Counted from the stretch's first letter, positions 16,273 through 26,234 are shown. The stretch is 64,000 nt of DNA from an uncultured Oleiphilaceae bacterium (GCA_913060665.1 CAJXUY010000009.1:62001-126000), one strand, 5' to 3'. Translations and numbers: made by a program. Notes: generated by a model from the sequence alone, not told the origin.

Positions 16273-17028
16273 ATGAATACTTCCATCACTGAAGATAGTT
16301 CTGATCACAAACAACCATTAGTTGAACATCTCACAGAGATGCGAAATCGATTACTGTATTGCGTTGCGTTCATCAGTGCTATTTTTTCGGGTTTCTTTTT
16401 TATTAGTAACGACTTATACACGTTTATTTCAGAGCCCCTTCGTCGTCACCTGCCTGACTCCAGTTCAATGATTGCAACAGAAGTTGCTTCGCCCTTTTTA
16501 ACGCCATTTAAGTTATCGTTTTTAGCGGCAATTTTTGTATCCATGCCATTCATTCTCTATCAGGCCTGGCACTTTATTAAGCCCGGATTAAGGCAAAAAG
16601 AAAGTTCGTTAGCGCTACCCATGCTGTCATCAAGTATTGTGTTATTTTACCTAGGGGTCGCTTTTGCTTATTTCGTTGTGTTCCCACTTGTCTTTGGTTT
16701 TTTTACTCAAGTCGCCCCCTCAGGTGTTACGGTAATGACCGACATCGGTAGTTATCTCGACTTTGTCATCAAGCTGTTCTTCGCATTTGGCTTCGCCTTT
16801 GAAATTCCAGTAATCACAATTTTGTTAATATTAATGAGTATGACAACACGAGAATCCCTTGCTGAAAAACGTCCTTATGTTTTTATTGGATGCTTTATCG
16901 TCGGAATGATTCTCACCCCTCCCGATATTTTGTCTCAATTTTTATTAGCTGTGCCCATGTGGTTGCTGTTTGAGCTTGGGCTATTTATGTCATTATTTAC
17001 GATGAAAGGCTCTGCTGAAAGGATATAA
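16273..17028 (+). CDS. tatC: Sec-independent translocase subunit TatC
   Basis: Six-helix membrane core of the Tat translocase and binding site for the twin-arginine signal. The N-terminal HLTEMRNRLL is the family signature (usually HLxELRxRL), and the first periplasmic loop is followed by FTPFKLSF-like sequence (LTPFKLSFLAAIFV). 251 residues, normal size. Last gene of the unit; the next genes converge from the other strand. Many relatives keep tatABC elsewhere in the genome, next to hisE or ubiB, so placement with a Tat substrate gene is notable. Confidence 0.96.
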   Translation: MNTSITEDSSDHKQPLVEHLTEMRNRLLYCVAFISAIFSGFFFISNDLYTFISEPLRRHLPDSSSMIATEVASPFLTPFKLSFLAAIFVSMPFILYQAWHFIKPGLRQKESSLALPMLSSSIVLFYLGVAFAYFVVFPLVFGFFTQVAPSGVTVMTDIGSYLDFVIKLFFAFGFAFEIPVITILLILMSMTTRESLAEKRPYVFIGCFIVGMILTPPDILSQFLLAVPMWLLFELGLFMSLFTMKGSAERI

Positions 17029-17182
17029 ACTACACGCAACTAGACCTCCATCGCTTGACTGAAAAGCCTTGTCACCCAACACCCGCTCCTAATGCATCAT
17101 TACTCTTTGATATTGCTTAATTCTATGTATTAGAAGCATCTGTAATCAAACTCTCCCCTGCATAAGAGTACGCTTTAGCAAG

Positions 17183-17713
17183 CTAATATTCGTCCGTCAG
17201 GTCTATCGACCCATCCTCTCCCCAATCAACCTGAGTGATCCCTGGAGACTCTTTCTCAAGCCGCTTTAGCTCGGTGACATGCCTGTTAATCTCTCTATGT
17301 TGAGCCCTTACGGTCTCTGCCAGTTGTTTGTTTTCTTTTATCAGTTGGTTGTGTTCAATGGCATTCCTTAGCGTAATAACGAGATCCTCATCATTCCACG
17401 GTTTCATAATAAACCGATAGACCTCAGCTTTATTAATTGCGTTTAATACTGCTTCCATATCCACTTGGCCACTCAAAATCATACGAATTGCATCAGGGCA
17501 TTGGTTTTTGAGTGCCTGTAACAGCTCAACGCCATTCATTTGGGGCATTCTATAATCGGATATAATAACATCGACATCGCTGCGTCCGCTGAGTTCTCGA
17601 ATAGCTTCCCTTGGATCACTGTAGGCAAGCACCTCCCAAGGCTGATGTCTCAATACTCTTTGGATAGATTTGAGGATATTGACCTCATCATCAATGATTA
17701 CAACCACACTCAT
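17183..17713 (-). CDS. Response regulator (receiver plus coiled-coil tail)
   Basis: A 176-residue protein: receiver domain at 1-120 with acidic pair Asp8-Asp9, phosphoacceptor Asp53 (IISDYRMP), Ser81 in the Thr/Ser position and Lys104 (FIMKPWND). The tail (about 120-176) is a coiled coil and an acidic end. The receiver is of the type normally fused to HD-GYP domains (RpfG-like, KPWND), but no output domain follows. The start overlaps the end of the preceding receiver-HD-GYP-like gene by four bases, so they are translated together. It is the last gene of the four-gene signalling unit 22594-17183. Confidence 0.88.
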   Translation of the reverse strand: MSVVVIIDDEVNILKSIQRVLRHQPWEVLAYSDPREAIRELSGRSDVDVIISDYRMPQMNGVELLQALKNQCPDAIRMILSGQVDMEAVLNAINKAEVYRFIMKPWNDEDLVITLRNAIEHNQLIKENKQLAETVRAQHREINRHVTELKRLEKESPGITQVDWGEDGSIDLTDEY

Positions 17714-19023
17714 TTTTCTTCTCCGTCGAGGTATATATAAACCTTCAGCTTTCTATGCTCTAGTCGTTCAATCGACATGAAGCGGTGAATGATTGTCTCT
17801 GTGAGCGGAAAGTCTTTAGATATAAGTAAAATCCCATTTACATTGGTGACATCTCTAGAAATCCTCATACCCGGTTTCAATGCCATCACATCAATTTGAA
17901 GTTCATCTGCATTGACAGAAGAGATTACAAAATCTTTTTGGAAAACGCCTAACACTTTCACAACACCTGGATCGTATATTTTTCCTGCGTTGCTTTTGAT
18001 ATAGCTGTATGCTGCATCATTGCTCATCGCATCTCGCTCTATCATTCCCATTTGTAACCCTACAAAGTCACGAACAACCCGCAACACTCTTGCGCCTCTT
18101 GGAATAGCACTTCCCTTGAGACCCACTGGAAACCCTTCTCCGTCATAGCACTCCATATGAGTGCCTATTATTTTTGATGTTAATGCTAGTTTATCTATAC
18201 TCATCAAAATCATTTCGCCCAACGCGGGGTATTGTCTATATGTCTCAGTATTTTCTCTGTCTAGCGTTGATTCAGGTGCCGCTATTATATTGTCAGGCAA
18301 GCCTAATTTGCCCAGCTCATGTAACAGACAGGCATAATAGATGTGAGTGACCTCCTCTTCTGGTAAATTGACTTTTTGAGCAATTTTCTTAGCTAGATCA
18401 GCCATCATGCTGGCATTAATACGGTTTGAGTTAAATCGGCTACTTATAATGGTCGAAAACACCCGTATAAACATGTCGTAGCTTTGCTTTAGCTCATCAT
18501 AAGCAAGGTCGAGCATATCTGCAGTTTGCTGTATTTCCTGCGTTCTTGCTTTAACGCGATCTTCTAGCTCCGTATTAAATGACTGAAGTTGATCGTTTTG
18601 AGACTGGGTTAACGCCAATAGCTCAACTCGTTCTCGCTCAAGCCTGCGTAAACGCAAGCTCTGCTCTATCGCCTCTTGCAGTTCCTGATCATTCCAAGGT
18701 TTACTAATATAACGGTAAATTCCACCTTTATTCAGTGCATCAATCGTTGCACTAATGTCTGAATGGCCTGTTAGCAATATCCTAACGGTATCGGGCCATT
18801 TGGATCGAGCAATAGCAAGAAATTCTGCCCCACTCATTTTCGGCATACGCATATCAGAAACGATTAGGTCTACCGGGTTTTCTTCCAGCAGTTTAAGCCC
18901 CACCTCTCCACTTTCGGCAAAACAACAATTAAAGCTCGATTTCCTAAAAAGTCGCTTTAATGATGAAAGTATTGCGGGCTCATCATCGACAAATAGAACA
19001 CTTTCTTTCTTCTCTGAGTCCAT
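17710..19023 (-). CDS. Receiver protein with divergent HD-GYP-like output domain
   Basis: A 437-residue protein: receiver at 5-125 (Asp13-Asp14, phosphoacceptor Asp57, Lys108), coiled coil at about 125-185, then an HD-GYP-like domain at about 190-400. HD-GYP enzymes break down cyclic di-GMP. Here the motifs are altered: HELGKLGLPD (235-244) in place of HDIGKIGIPD, YPALGE for HP..GE, and HMECYDGEGFP (289-299) in place of HHExxDGxGYP. Two metal ligands are therefore changed, so it may lack phosphodiesterase activity or use other metals and act as a binding protein. A four-base overlap joins it to the next receiver gene; it lies seven bases after a kinase gene. Confidence 0.88.
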   Translation of the reverse strand: MDSEKKESVLFVDDEPAILSSLKRLFRKSSFNCCFAESGEVGLKLLEENPVDLIVSDMRMPKMSGAEFLAIARSKWPDTVRILLTGHSDISATIDALNKGGIYRYISKPWNDQELQEAIEQSLRLRRLERERVELLALTQSQNDQLQSFNTELEDRVKARTQEIQQTADMLDLAYDELKQSYDMFIRVFSTIISSRFNSNRINASMMADLAKKIAQKVNLPEEEVTHIYYACLLHELGKLGLPDNIIAAPESTLDRENTETYRQYPALGEMILMSIDKLALTSKIIGTHMECYDGEGFPVGLKGSAIPRGARVLRVVRDFVGLQMGMIERDAMSNDAAYSYIKSNAGKIYDPGVVKVLGVFQKDFVISSVNADELQIDVMALKPGMRISRDVTNVNGILLISKDFPLTETIIHRFMSIERLEHRKLKVYIYLDGEEK

Positions 19024-19030
19024 TATTCAG

Positions 19031-20851
19031 TTACTCACTATCCAGTGTTGATGATTGCATAACCGGCAGGGTTACTCTAAACGTCGTTCCAACCCCCAGT
19101 TCACTTTCTACTTCAATATCGCCATGGTGACGCTGAATAATGCCATATGAAAGTGAAAGCCCTAGACCAGTGCCTTTACCTACTGGCTTTGTTGTAAAAA
19201 AAGGGTCAAACAATTTACCTATATGCTCTGGGTTAATACCTTTCCCTGAGTCGGATACCGAAATTTGAATGGTTTCTTTATCCTTACTCGCCATGGTTTT
19301 TATTTTTATGGTGCCTTTATCTTCTATAGCATGAGAGGCATTAACCAATAGATTTAGAATAACCTGCCCTATTTGAGACTCCATCACTTCCACCTCAGGC
19401 AGGTCACCATAGTCAGTAATCAACTCTGCACTATATTTCACTTCGCTGTGGATAAGGTTCAGTGTTTTATCAATGATATTTCGAACATCCACTATCGTAA
19501 ATTCGCCGCTATCAGAGTGAGAGAAATCTTTTAGGTCCTGAACGATATCCTTAACCCTCGAAATACCATCTTTTGACTCGGTCAGCAGAGATGATAAATC
19601 ATCTGTTATAAAGTCAATCTCATGCTCGTCAGCAAGCTGTTCGTAAAACAGCTTAAGCTCTCCATCGTCACCTGAGGCTATTTTTTTCCCTATTTTCTGA
19701 AGCGCAGACAACATGGATTGACTGAACTCTGACAAAGTCGATAAGTTTGAGTTAACAAAACCAATAGGGTTGTTGATTTCGTGGGCTACACCTGCCGCCA
19801 GCTGACCAATTGACGCCATTTTCTCTGATTGTAATAGCTGATCCTGAGTATCCTGAAGCTTCTGAATAAGGATTTTTTGGGCACGATGCTCTTTCTCGAG
19901 GGATCGGTTTGAACTTTCGAGTGCATTCACTAAACTATTTTTTTCAATGCCTGTATACACTTGAGTAATCAGTTGATTGGTATAAACGTGGTCGGTAATT
20001 ACATAGCAGTCTTGCAATGGTTTTTTTGATAAAACGATAATAGCTTTTCGCTGCCCTTTAGGGTCAATAACCGGGCATATAAAAATATGTGAATGCTGCT
20101 CTAGAACTGAGCAGCGCGGATAAAAATCCGACAAATAGTTAAACTCTTCCATTACCATCAGAGAGTATAACTCCTTGTTTTTATTTTTTAATATCGCCTC
20201 AATCGTCTCTATTTCCTCATAACTAATCCCTTTATAATGCCATGAGGGCTGCGCTCCATCAGGCTCAATATAAATAGCACCCGCGCTAGATTCAGTTAAA
20301 AGCATCAGCCGAACCATCAGTTTTTTGTAAAAAGCATCATTCTCGACCTCTAGTGTTCTAATCCACTCTAAACTCTCGGACCATACGATCTGATATAGCA
20401 TATGTCGTCCGAGTTCTTTTAGCTTAAGGTCTGTATCCTTCTGCTGCCTCAAAAATGAAATATTAGACAGGACGAGTTCGGTTAAATCCTGTTGATGCTG
20501 AGATATTACTATCGGCTGTTCGCTGAAAATTAATAATGCCGAATGCTCTTCATCAGGCCTAACCGAAATGGCTTTACCAAAATAACGCCTGCCTGAGAAA
20601 TCAAAATCTAACTCTATCCACTGATTAGTTATTAAGTGAGGCTCTACTTCCTTAAAAAGAACCTCTGGTACCGCAGCAAGTACGTCTAACTCACTACTCA
20701 TTAAGGAGTTTTGCATTGAGCTCGAAAAAGACTGGCCATACCAAACCCATGCCAATGACATACCTGAAAGCTGTTGTTTAAGGTGTATAAAAAAATCAAT
20801 GCAAGCACCTTGTTTGATAGGTTTATCTTCAAGAATATGGCTGAATATCAT
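19031..20851 (-). CDS. Soluble histidine kinase with GAF-like sensor region
   Basis: A 606-residue kinase with no membrane helix. The first 300 residues contain a region of unclear type followed by a GAF-like stretch (about 150-290). A coiled coil leads to the kinase core: H-box [18 protein letters not shown] (His near 355), N-box [11 protein letters not shown]1 DSGKGINPEH, F-box FDPFFTTKPVGKG and G2 TGLGLSLSYG. The core closely resembles that of the neighbouring kinase at 20855-22594, three bases upstream, so the pair probably arose by duplication and then gained different sensors. Its partners are likely the two receivers downstream (17183-19023). Confidence 0.9.
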   Translation of the reverse strand: MIFSHILEDKPIKQGACIDFFIHLKQQLSGMSLAWVWYGQSFSSSMQNSLMSSELDVLAAVPEVLFKEVEPHLITNQWIELDFDFSGRRYFGKAISVRPDEEHSALLIFSEQPIVISQHQQDLTELVLSNISFLRQQKDTDLKLKELGRHMLYQIVWSESLEWIRTLEVENDAFYKKLMVRLMLLTESSAGAIYIEPDGAQPSWHYKGISYEEIETIEAILKNKNKELYSLMVMEEFNYLSDFYPRCSVLEQHSHIFICPVIDPKGQRKAIIVLSKKPLQDCYVITDHVYTNQLITQVYTGIEKNSLVNALESSNRSLEKEHRAQKILIQKLQDTQDQLLQSEKMASIGQLAAGVAHEINNPIGFVNSNLSTLSEFSQSMLSALQKIGKKIASGDDGELKLFYEQLADEHEIDFITDDLSSLLTESKDGISRVKDIVQDLKDFSHSDSGEFTIVDVRNIIDKTLNLIHSEVKYSAELITDYGDLPEVEVMESQIGQVILNLLVNASHAIEDKGTIKIKTMASKDKETIQISVSDSGKGINPEHIGKLFDPFFTTKPVGKGTGLGLSLSYGIIQRHHGDIEVESELGVGTTFRVTLPVMQSSTLDSE

Positions 20852-20854
20852 CGG

Positions 20855-22594
20855 CTATTCCTTACCTTCAATGGCATTGCCACCACCGCAATTCACCCTA
20901 TCTGGCAATGTAATGTAGAATGTAGTCCCCCTACCCACCTCACTTTCAACCGTTATTTCACCGCCGTGATTATTAACAATAATATCGTAAGATATATTAA
21001 GCCCAAGCCCTGTCCCCTTACCTACTTCCTTGGTGGTAAAAAACGGTTCAAATATTTTATCTCTATATTCTTCAGGTATGCCCTTTCCGGTATCCTGAAC
21101 AAGTAAATAGACGCTGTGGTCATCAGACCAGGTCTTAATTGAGACCGTTCCATGCTGACCTGTATCTTTAATAGCATGAGAGGCGTTAACCAATAAATTA
21201 GAAATAACCTGATTAATTTGTCCGTAGTGACCCGACACCAACAAAGAACTTTGCAGGTCTTTTTCTACATCACAATTATATTTTAGTTCATTGTGAACCA
21301 GCTTAAGCGTGCTATTAACCGCATCATTAATATCAAATTCGATTATTTTTCCTGCATCATCCATACGAGAGAATGACTTGAGGTTTTCAACAATACTTTG
21401 AACCCTTACACTACCTTCAACGCAGTCTTTCAGTAACTCAGGGAGGTCTTCCAGGATAAACTCGTAATCAAATTTTCCTTTAAGTTCAGTAAGCATTTGG
21501 CACTGCTCACCCCCACCATCAATAATTTCATTTTGTACAATCTGCTTTTCCAACGCAGCAATAAAGTCAAAAATATCGTTAAAGTACTCTTCAAGCCGGT
21601 TAATGTTACTACTGATATAGCCAAGCGGATTATTTATTTCATGTGCTACTCCCGCCGCCAGCTGGCCAATAGAGGCTAGTTTTTCTTGCTGAACCATACG
21701 GCTTTGGGTGTTTTTCAAGTCTAAACAGGTATCTTCCAGCTCCTGAGTTCTATCACGCACTCGCTGTTCAAGCTCTTCGTTCAGCGTACTTAGTTGACTA
21801 GAGTATTGAGAAAGCTCAGAAAGAATCATCGTTATTCCGTTAACAAGGGTGTTGAACGCCCGATAAAAATCCCCTACTTCATCTTGTCGATCAAGTTGAA
21901 CTGAGTGCTGCTCTACCAGAGCATTAAAATCAGTAAACCGACTCGACTCTAGGCTTCCCCCTTCACCTAAGTGCTTATTAAACTGGTTAAATTTCGCTGT
22001 TAATGCCTTTGCTAACTCATGAGATCGCTTAAAGGGCATAACAAACTGTGTCTGAAGTACTAAGTATATGGCGACTAAAAAAATTAAAAAAATCAGTGTT
22101 TCTCGAATTAACTCAGCCCACATTCTTTGATCTTGGTAAGCAAGTAAATCCCGCCTGTCAAAAAAGACGAATAGTTCGCCTATCTTTTCCCCAGCCCAAA
22201 CAAGGTCAACCTCTTTGACTCCGTCATAGTAGTTCGGGAAGTAGTCTTCTAGGATGACGACATCTTCATCAACGGCTCCTATTTCTCTAACAAAACCCAC
22301 AACATGGCCGCTGTCGCTGCTCCCACTGACTTTGGAGACAAATAAAACGCCTGACAATATCGGGTCTTCCAAGATATATTGGCTAAAAAGCGCAAGCTTG
22401 TTATATTCAAAATCCCACAGCAAATTAGTGCCAGACTGCGATGCAATTTCAGTAATATAAAGTGCACGCTGATCAAACCGTTTGTCTTCTTCTTTATTAT
22501 TTTTGACGTATCCCACAAAGCTAACGACTAAATTAAGCGTAACAAGGAGGATACAAACAGTTAATGTTATTTTCTTTGAAATGGACTTTTTCAA
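20855..22594 (-). CDS. Membrane sensor histidine kinase
   Basis: A 579-residue kinase with a membrane helix at about 9-30, a periplasmic sensor region of about 130 residues, a second helix near 162-184, a HAMP-like linker and coiled coil ([19 protein letters not shown]), and a kinase core: H-box [18 protein letters not shown] (His near 316), N-box [11 protein letters not shown]1 [11 protein letters not shown]-box [14 protein letters not shown]2 [10 protein letters not shown]. It opens a four-gene unit that continues with a soluble paralogue and two receiver proteins. The ligand of the periplasmic part is unknown. Confidence 0.92.
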   Translation of the reverse strand: MKKSISKKITLTVCILLVTLNLVVSFVGYVKNNKEEDKRFDQRALYITEIASQSGTNLLWDFEYNKLALFSQYILEDPILSGVLFVSKVSGSSDSGHVVGFVREIGAVDEDVVILEDYFPNYYDGVKEVDLVWAGEKIGELFVFFDRRDLLAYQDQRMWAELIRETLIFLIFLVAIYLVLQTQFVMPFKRSHELAKALTAKFNQFNKHLGEGGSLESSRFTDFNALVEQHSVQLDRQDEVGDFYRAFNTLVNGITMILSELSQYSSQLSTLNEELEQRVRDRTQELEDTCLDLKNTQSRMVQQEKLASIGQLAAGVAHEINNPLGYISSNINRLEEYFNDIFDFIAALEKQIVQNEIIDGGGEQCQMLTELKGKFDYEFILEDLPELLKDCVEGSVRVQSIVENLKSFSRMDDAGKIIEFDINDAVNSTLKLVHNELKYNCDVEKDLQSSLLVSGHYGQINQVISNLLVNASHAIKDTGQHGTVSIKTWSDDHSVYLLVQDTGKGIPEEYRDKIFEPFFTTKEVGKGTGLGLNISYDIIVNNHGGEITVESEVGRGTTFYITLPDRVNCGGGNAIEGKE

Positions 22595-22850
22595 TTGCTA
22601 TTGCTCATTGTTATCACTTCTCGATGAAAACTTAATACGCAGCTATACACCTATGCACTAAGACAATAAACCACAACTTTTAAAAGGACTTATAACCACT
22701 ATAGCTTGAAAATTAAAAAACAATAGAGTACAGCACGAGATAGTGCTCATTTGTTTAAGTGGAGGAAACTTCAGGTGGCATACTTTTTTGATCAAACGTG
22801 GATCGGTAACTATAGTAAAAATGTCAATAAACCCATAGACGGATAATAGA

Positions 22851-23288
22851 ATGGGCAGTGATAGCGGTAACGATAAAGTCACCTTGGATCAAGAACTCTT
22901 CGACGGGCTCAACGCACTGGCAGAATCCGCATTTCCTAAAAGCTGCGCATGCTGCGGGAGAACATATAACACTGCCGAAGAATTTCTCAATGAAACTGAA
23001 AAAATACCCACTGCAACATCATCAATGAAATCGGCACTTGAAGAAGATGGCTCCACGATTGTTGAGGTATTTCGTAACTGTCCTTGTGGTTCAACATTAA
23101 TGGACGAATTTAATGACAGACGAGATATGTCTGAAAAAGGGAACCATCGCAGACAACACTTCAATAAAATGATGGATTATTTAGAACAAAAAGGGGTTTC
23201 TAAAGAGATATCAAGAGGTGAACTTCTCAAGGTACTTCGAGGGGAGAAAAGCAAAATACTTTCTACGATTCCCCCTCCCCAAGCGTAG
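22851..23288 (+). CDS. Small cysteine-motif protein of unknown function
   Basis: A 145-residue soluble protein with the cysteine groups SCACCGRTY (about 31-39) and NCPCGST (about 76-82), a likely zinc or iron-sulfur site of four cysteines. The remainder is charged and helical. I do not recognise the family. It is divergent from the two-kinase unit, with 256 bases between the two starts, and converges on trhO. The ribosome site is weak (GGATAATAGA before ATG). A link to the kinases is possible only from position. Confidence 0.7.
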   Translation: MGSDSGNDKVTLDQELFDGLNALAESAFPKSCACCGRTYNTAEEFLNETEKIPTATSSMKSALEEDGSTIVEVFRNCPCGSTLMDEFNDRRDMSEKGNHRRQHFNKMMDYLEQKGVSKEISRGELLKVLRGEKSKILSTIPPPQA

Positions 23289-23324
23289 CGCTTCTTTCTG
23301 ATAACGTAAAATCTGCGTTTCCGG

Positions 23325-24341
23325 TTACCCGGGAAAGTCAGAGCAACGTTGTTGCTGTTTTTGCCGAGCCTCTTGTTTAAGCTCTCGCCTTTTAGCAATC
23401 ACTTTTGCGGCCTCGCCTCCTACATGTTCTTCTCCCCGTTGGGAAGACAAGTCAATTTGTCGTTGACGCTCTGCATATCGTGCTTTCTGCTCAGCGGTAC
23501 TTTTATCAAAACAATGCGGGCAACTTACCCCAACAACATAGTTCTCGCTCTGCTTATCCTGCTCTGTGATAGGAAAACGACATGCATTACACTGGTCGTA
23601 CTGCCCTTTTTCAAGCTTGTGATCTACCGCGACCCGGTTATCAAATACGAAGCACTCACCTTCCCATAACGTATTTTCTTGGGGTACTTCTTCAAGGTAT
23701 TTAAGTATCCCACCTTCAAGATGGTAAACCTCATCAAAGCCTTTCTCTTTTAAAAAGGCTGTCGATTTTTCACAACGAATACCTCCGGTACAAAACATCG
23801 CGACCTTTTTATGTTTCGCAGGGTCTAGATGCTTATGCACGTACTCGGGAAACTCCCGAAATGTTTCAGTTTGAGGGTTTACTGCATTCTTAAATGTGCC
23901 AATATTAACTTCGTAGTCATTGCGTGTATCAACTAACAAAACTTCAGGGTCTGAAATAAGCGCATTCCAGTCTTTTGGCTTAACATATGTACCCACAATA
24001 TGCTTTGGGTCTATTCCTTCAACACCCATAGTGACGATTTCTTTTTTGAGTTTAACCTTGGTTCTATTGAAAGGAATCTCATCGTCGTAGGACTCTTTAT
24101 AAGAAATATCGCTCAATCGGCTATCGGCCTTCAACCAAGCCAAAAGCGCATCAATACCTTTTCGACTTCCGGCTACAGTGCCATTGATTCCTTCTTCCGC
24201 CAGCAGCAAGGTACCCCTGACTTCATGCTTCAGCATCACATCCAGTAAAGGCTGACGAAGCATTTCATAATCTTCAAGTGTTACAAATTTATATAACGCG
24301 CAGACTACATTTGGAGACACATTAATTTCAATTTTGGACAT
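23325..24341 (-). CDS. trhO: tRNA uridine(34) hydroxylase TrhO (YceA family)
   Basis: Oxygen-dependent hydroxylation of uridine 34 in tRNA, the first step toward 5-carboxymethoxy- and methoxyuridine. Visible: N-terminal acylphosphatase-like region ([26 protein letters not shown]), a rhodanese domain near 120-220 with the active-site loop [11 protein letters not shown], and the C-terminal zinc-type cysteines (CNACRFPI and CPHCFD). I chose the ATG at 24341 (AGGTG six bases before it) rather than a GTG three codons earlier. The C-terminal tail is rich in Lys, Arg and Gln. Converges with the small Cys protein. Confidence 0.94.
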   Translation of the reverse strand: MSKIEINVSPNVVCALYKFVTLEDYEMLRQPLLDVMLKHEVRGTLLLAEEGINGTVAGSRKGIDALLAWLKADSRLSDISYKESYDDEIPFNRTKVKLKKEIVTMGVEGIDPKHIVGTYVKPKDWNALISDPEVLLVDTRNDYEVNIGTFKNAVNPQTETFREFPEYVHKHLDPAKHKKVAMFCTGGIRCEKSTAFLKEKGFDEVYHLEGGILKYLEEVPQENTLWEGECFVFDNRVAVDHKLEKGQYDQCNACRFPITEQDKQSENYVVGVSCPHCFDKSTAEQKARYAERQRQIDLSSQRGEEHVGGEAAKVIAKRRELKQEARQKQQQRCSDFPG

Positions 24342-24496
24342 ATCATTCACCTATTATGCGTTCTGGAACGTAAAACCAGAGCAATTTTTGAGGGCACGAT
24401 TGTAAACAATATAAGGAGTTTTATCAGTAATGATTTGCGTGTGTTAACGATACTGCGCTGCGATACAAGCGAACATCTGACAGTAGGGCCTGATAA

Positions 24497-25492
24497 CTAT
24501 TGCGGCCTATGCTTACTTTTGCAGCGATACATATCTCTATCGGCATCACGAAGCGCTTCTTCAAGAAATGCATCACCATGGGAACAAATGCTTGAGTGGC
24601 CAATACTAGCGGAGAATGGGTAATCTTTAATATCACTTACTTTTTTAATGGAATACTCAATCTGATGAATGACATGTTTCAGGTTTATCATGTTATCCAT
24701 CACCATCAAAACGGCATACTCATCTCCTCCAATGCGAGCAATCACATCCGCTTGTCTCAATCGGTCCTGCAGTATATTCGCCAGAGTTTTCAGAGCATCA
24801 TCTCCTGAACTATGCCCTTGCTGGTCGTTAATTTGCTTTAAGTTATCCAGGTCTATAAATAAAACCGTGTAGCGCTTATTCATCCGCTGAGCGATTTCAA
24901 GCGCCTGCTCACCTAGCGTAAAAAATCCATTTCGGTTGAATAACCCTGTCAAATGATCTCTCATAGACAGCTCTTGTATAGTCAGATACTGCTCTAGAAT
25001 TTTAAGGTCAGCCTCAACTAAACTGCGAAACTTTTGAATCAGCCGTTTATAGATCTCTTGGTAGTGAGTCACCGCAAAATCCATCACACAGATGGTGCCA
25101 AATATTTGTTTATCTGGCCAATGCAGTGGTAACCCTAGGTACGAGTTGAAACCATCATTAAACACTTCAGGGTTATCGGCCCACACCTTGTCACGAGTCG
25201 CATGCTTGACGTACAACTCTTTGTTGTCAGCAATCACTTTACGGCAAAACAAATTAACATCACTGTCAATCACACTACCATCAGCAGGATAAGGGTTTTC
25301 TGCAGTCTGGCTTGCGACAACAACCTGATACCCTTCAACCCTTTTCTGCACAACAAAACCTGCAGGCGCCCTAAACAGCTCAGTCATCAGATCGATGGTT
25401 TCTTGCCATTTGAACACAATATCAACAGGGTATTTTGACTTTAAAAGCCATGTATCCCTGTCGCAGCCTGTTATTGCTAACTTCTCATGCAT
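24497..25492 (-). CDS. GAF-GGDEF diguanylate cyclase
   Basis: A 331-residue protein: an N-terminal GAF-like sensor (about 15-160, with GTICVMDF as the typical late strand) and a GGDEF domain with the active motif RIGGDEYAVL and RQAD at the inhibitory site just before it. It should make cyclic di-GMP in response to a small ligand or redox signal read by the GAF domain. There is no membrane helix. The start overlaps the last codons of a 35-codon frame on the same strand (25485-25592), which suggests coupled translation. An independent unit between trhO and small hypothetical genes. Confidence 0.93.
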   Translation of the reverse strand: MHEKLAITGCDRDTWLLKSKYPVDIVFKWQETIDLMTELFRAPAGFVVQKRVEGYQVVVASQTAENPYPADGSVIDSDVNLFCRKVIADNKELYVKHATRDKVWADNPEVFNDGFNSYLGLPLHWPDKQIFGTICVMDFAVTHYQEIYKRLIQKFRSLVEADLKILEQYLTIQELSMRDHLTGLFNRNGFFTLGEQALEIAQRMNKRYTVLFIDLDNLKQINDQQGHSSGDDALKTLANILQDRLRQADVIARIGGDEYAVLMVMDNMINLKHVIHQIEYSIKKVSDIKDYPFSASIGHSSICSHGDAFLEEALRDADRDMYRCKSKHRPQ

Positions 25493-25592
25493 GTTCCACC
25501 CGAGCCGCCACCTTTTTTACTTGACCGCACTCTTCGCCCTCTAAAATAGCAGTAGTCAGCTCAGTATAGTTGATCATTTTATGATCGGTCAT
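25485..25592 (-). CDS. Small open frame coupled to the GGDEF gene
   Basis: A 35-codon frame, start ATG at 25592, stop TGA at 25485-25487, overlapping the ATG of the GGDEF gene (25492) by eight bases. The product (start MTDHKMINYTEL, end KKVAARVEHA) is hydrophilic and has ordinary composition. GGTTGG lies 10-15 bases upstream, not a strong ribosome site. The coding start contains a 15-base inverted repeat GATCAT-TTT-ATGATC (25573-25587). It may be a real small protein or a leader for the cyclase; too short to be sure. Confidence 0.4.
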   Translation of the reverse strand: MTDHKMINYTELTTAILEGEECGQVKKVAARVEHA

Positions 25593-25773
25593 TAATTAAC
25601 CAACCTTTTTAAAAAAGTTGCGACACAAAGCGAGCATTCAAGGGTTTAATGAAATTAACTGCGACTCCAATATCGCAGCAATATCCCATTCTCAAATAGT
25701 ATGCGTTAGACTTTTTTGCCTCGTAATGTCGTATACATAATCCTAATTAATTTAATAAAAACAAGGTCATTTT

Positions 25774-26064
25774 ATGAAAGTACCCTTGCAAAAAGACCAA
25801 CTGCTTTTTAGAGATCATTATAGTTGGCCTCAAGTACCAGCGGAAGATCCCAGAATCTCCGGCGATCTTTGTGACACCCTTTTTGAGCCAAAAGATGGTA
25901 ACCAAGTACTCTACTTTATCAACAAACTCCTTGCCGCTTGGAAGTTTGATGAAATCAAATATGCTCGAAAGATAGAAAAAATGATCAAGGTGGGGCTCCC
26001 CCAAAACATCGGTTCCCAAAAGGATGCGAAACTCTGGGTTAAAGATCACTGGGAAAATTATTAG
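25774..26064 (+). CDS. Small hypothetical protein
   Basis: A 96-residue soluble protein, start MKVPLQKDQLLFRDHY, with an AAGG ribosome site nine bases before the ATG. It has a mixed, well-folded composition (YSWPQVPAEDPRISGD, then basic helices near 70-85) and no motif I know. It stands alone between the GGDEF gene and a secreted protein gene. No function can be assigned. Confidence 0.6.
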   Translation: MKVPLQKDQLLFRDHYSWPQVPAEDPRISGDLCDTLFEPKDGNQVLYFINKLLAAWKFDEIKYARKIEKMIKVGLPQNIGSQKDAKLWVKDHWENY

Positions 26065-26234
26065 CCTCTTCAATAAATTGTGCTCCATCCTTTATTATTT
26101 ATGAATAGATAGTCATTTATTAGATCTATGCACTATTTCACTATTAGATTTAACGGTATGATTGATAACGCTCTAACTCATGGAAGATTACAAACCAATA
26201 AAAACATAAACCAATATTAATCTTGGGGCACTAC

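Noticed and set aside
22775-22846. 23-codon GTG frame with a good GGAGG before it, upstream of the Cys-motif gene
   Set aside because: Too short and without recognisable features; the ribosome-site match may be chance. Kept only as a note.
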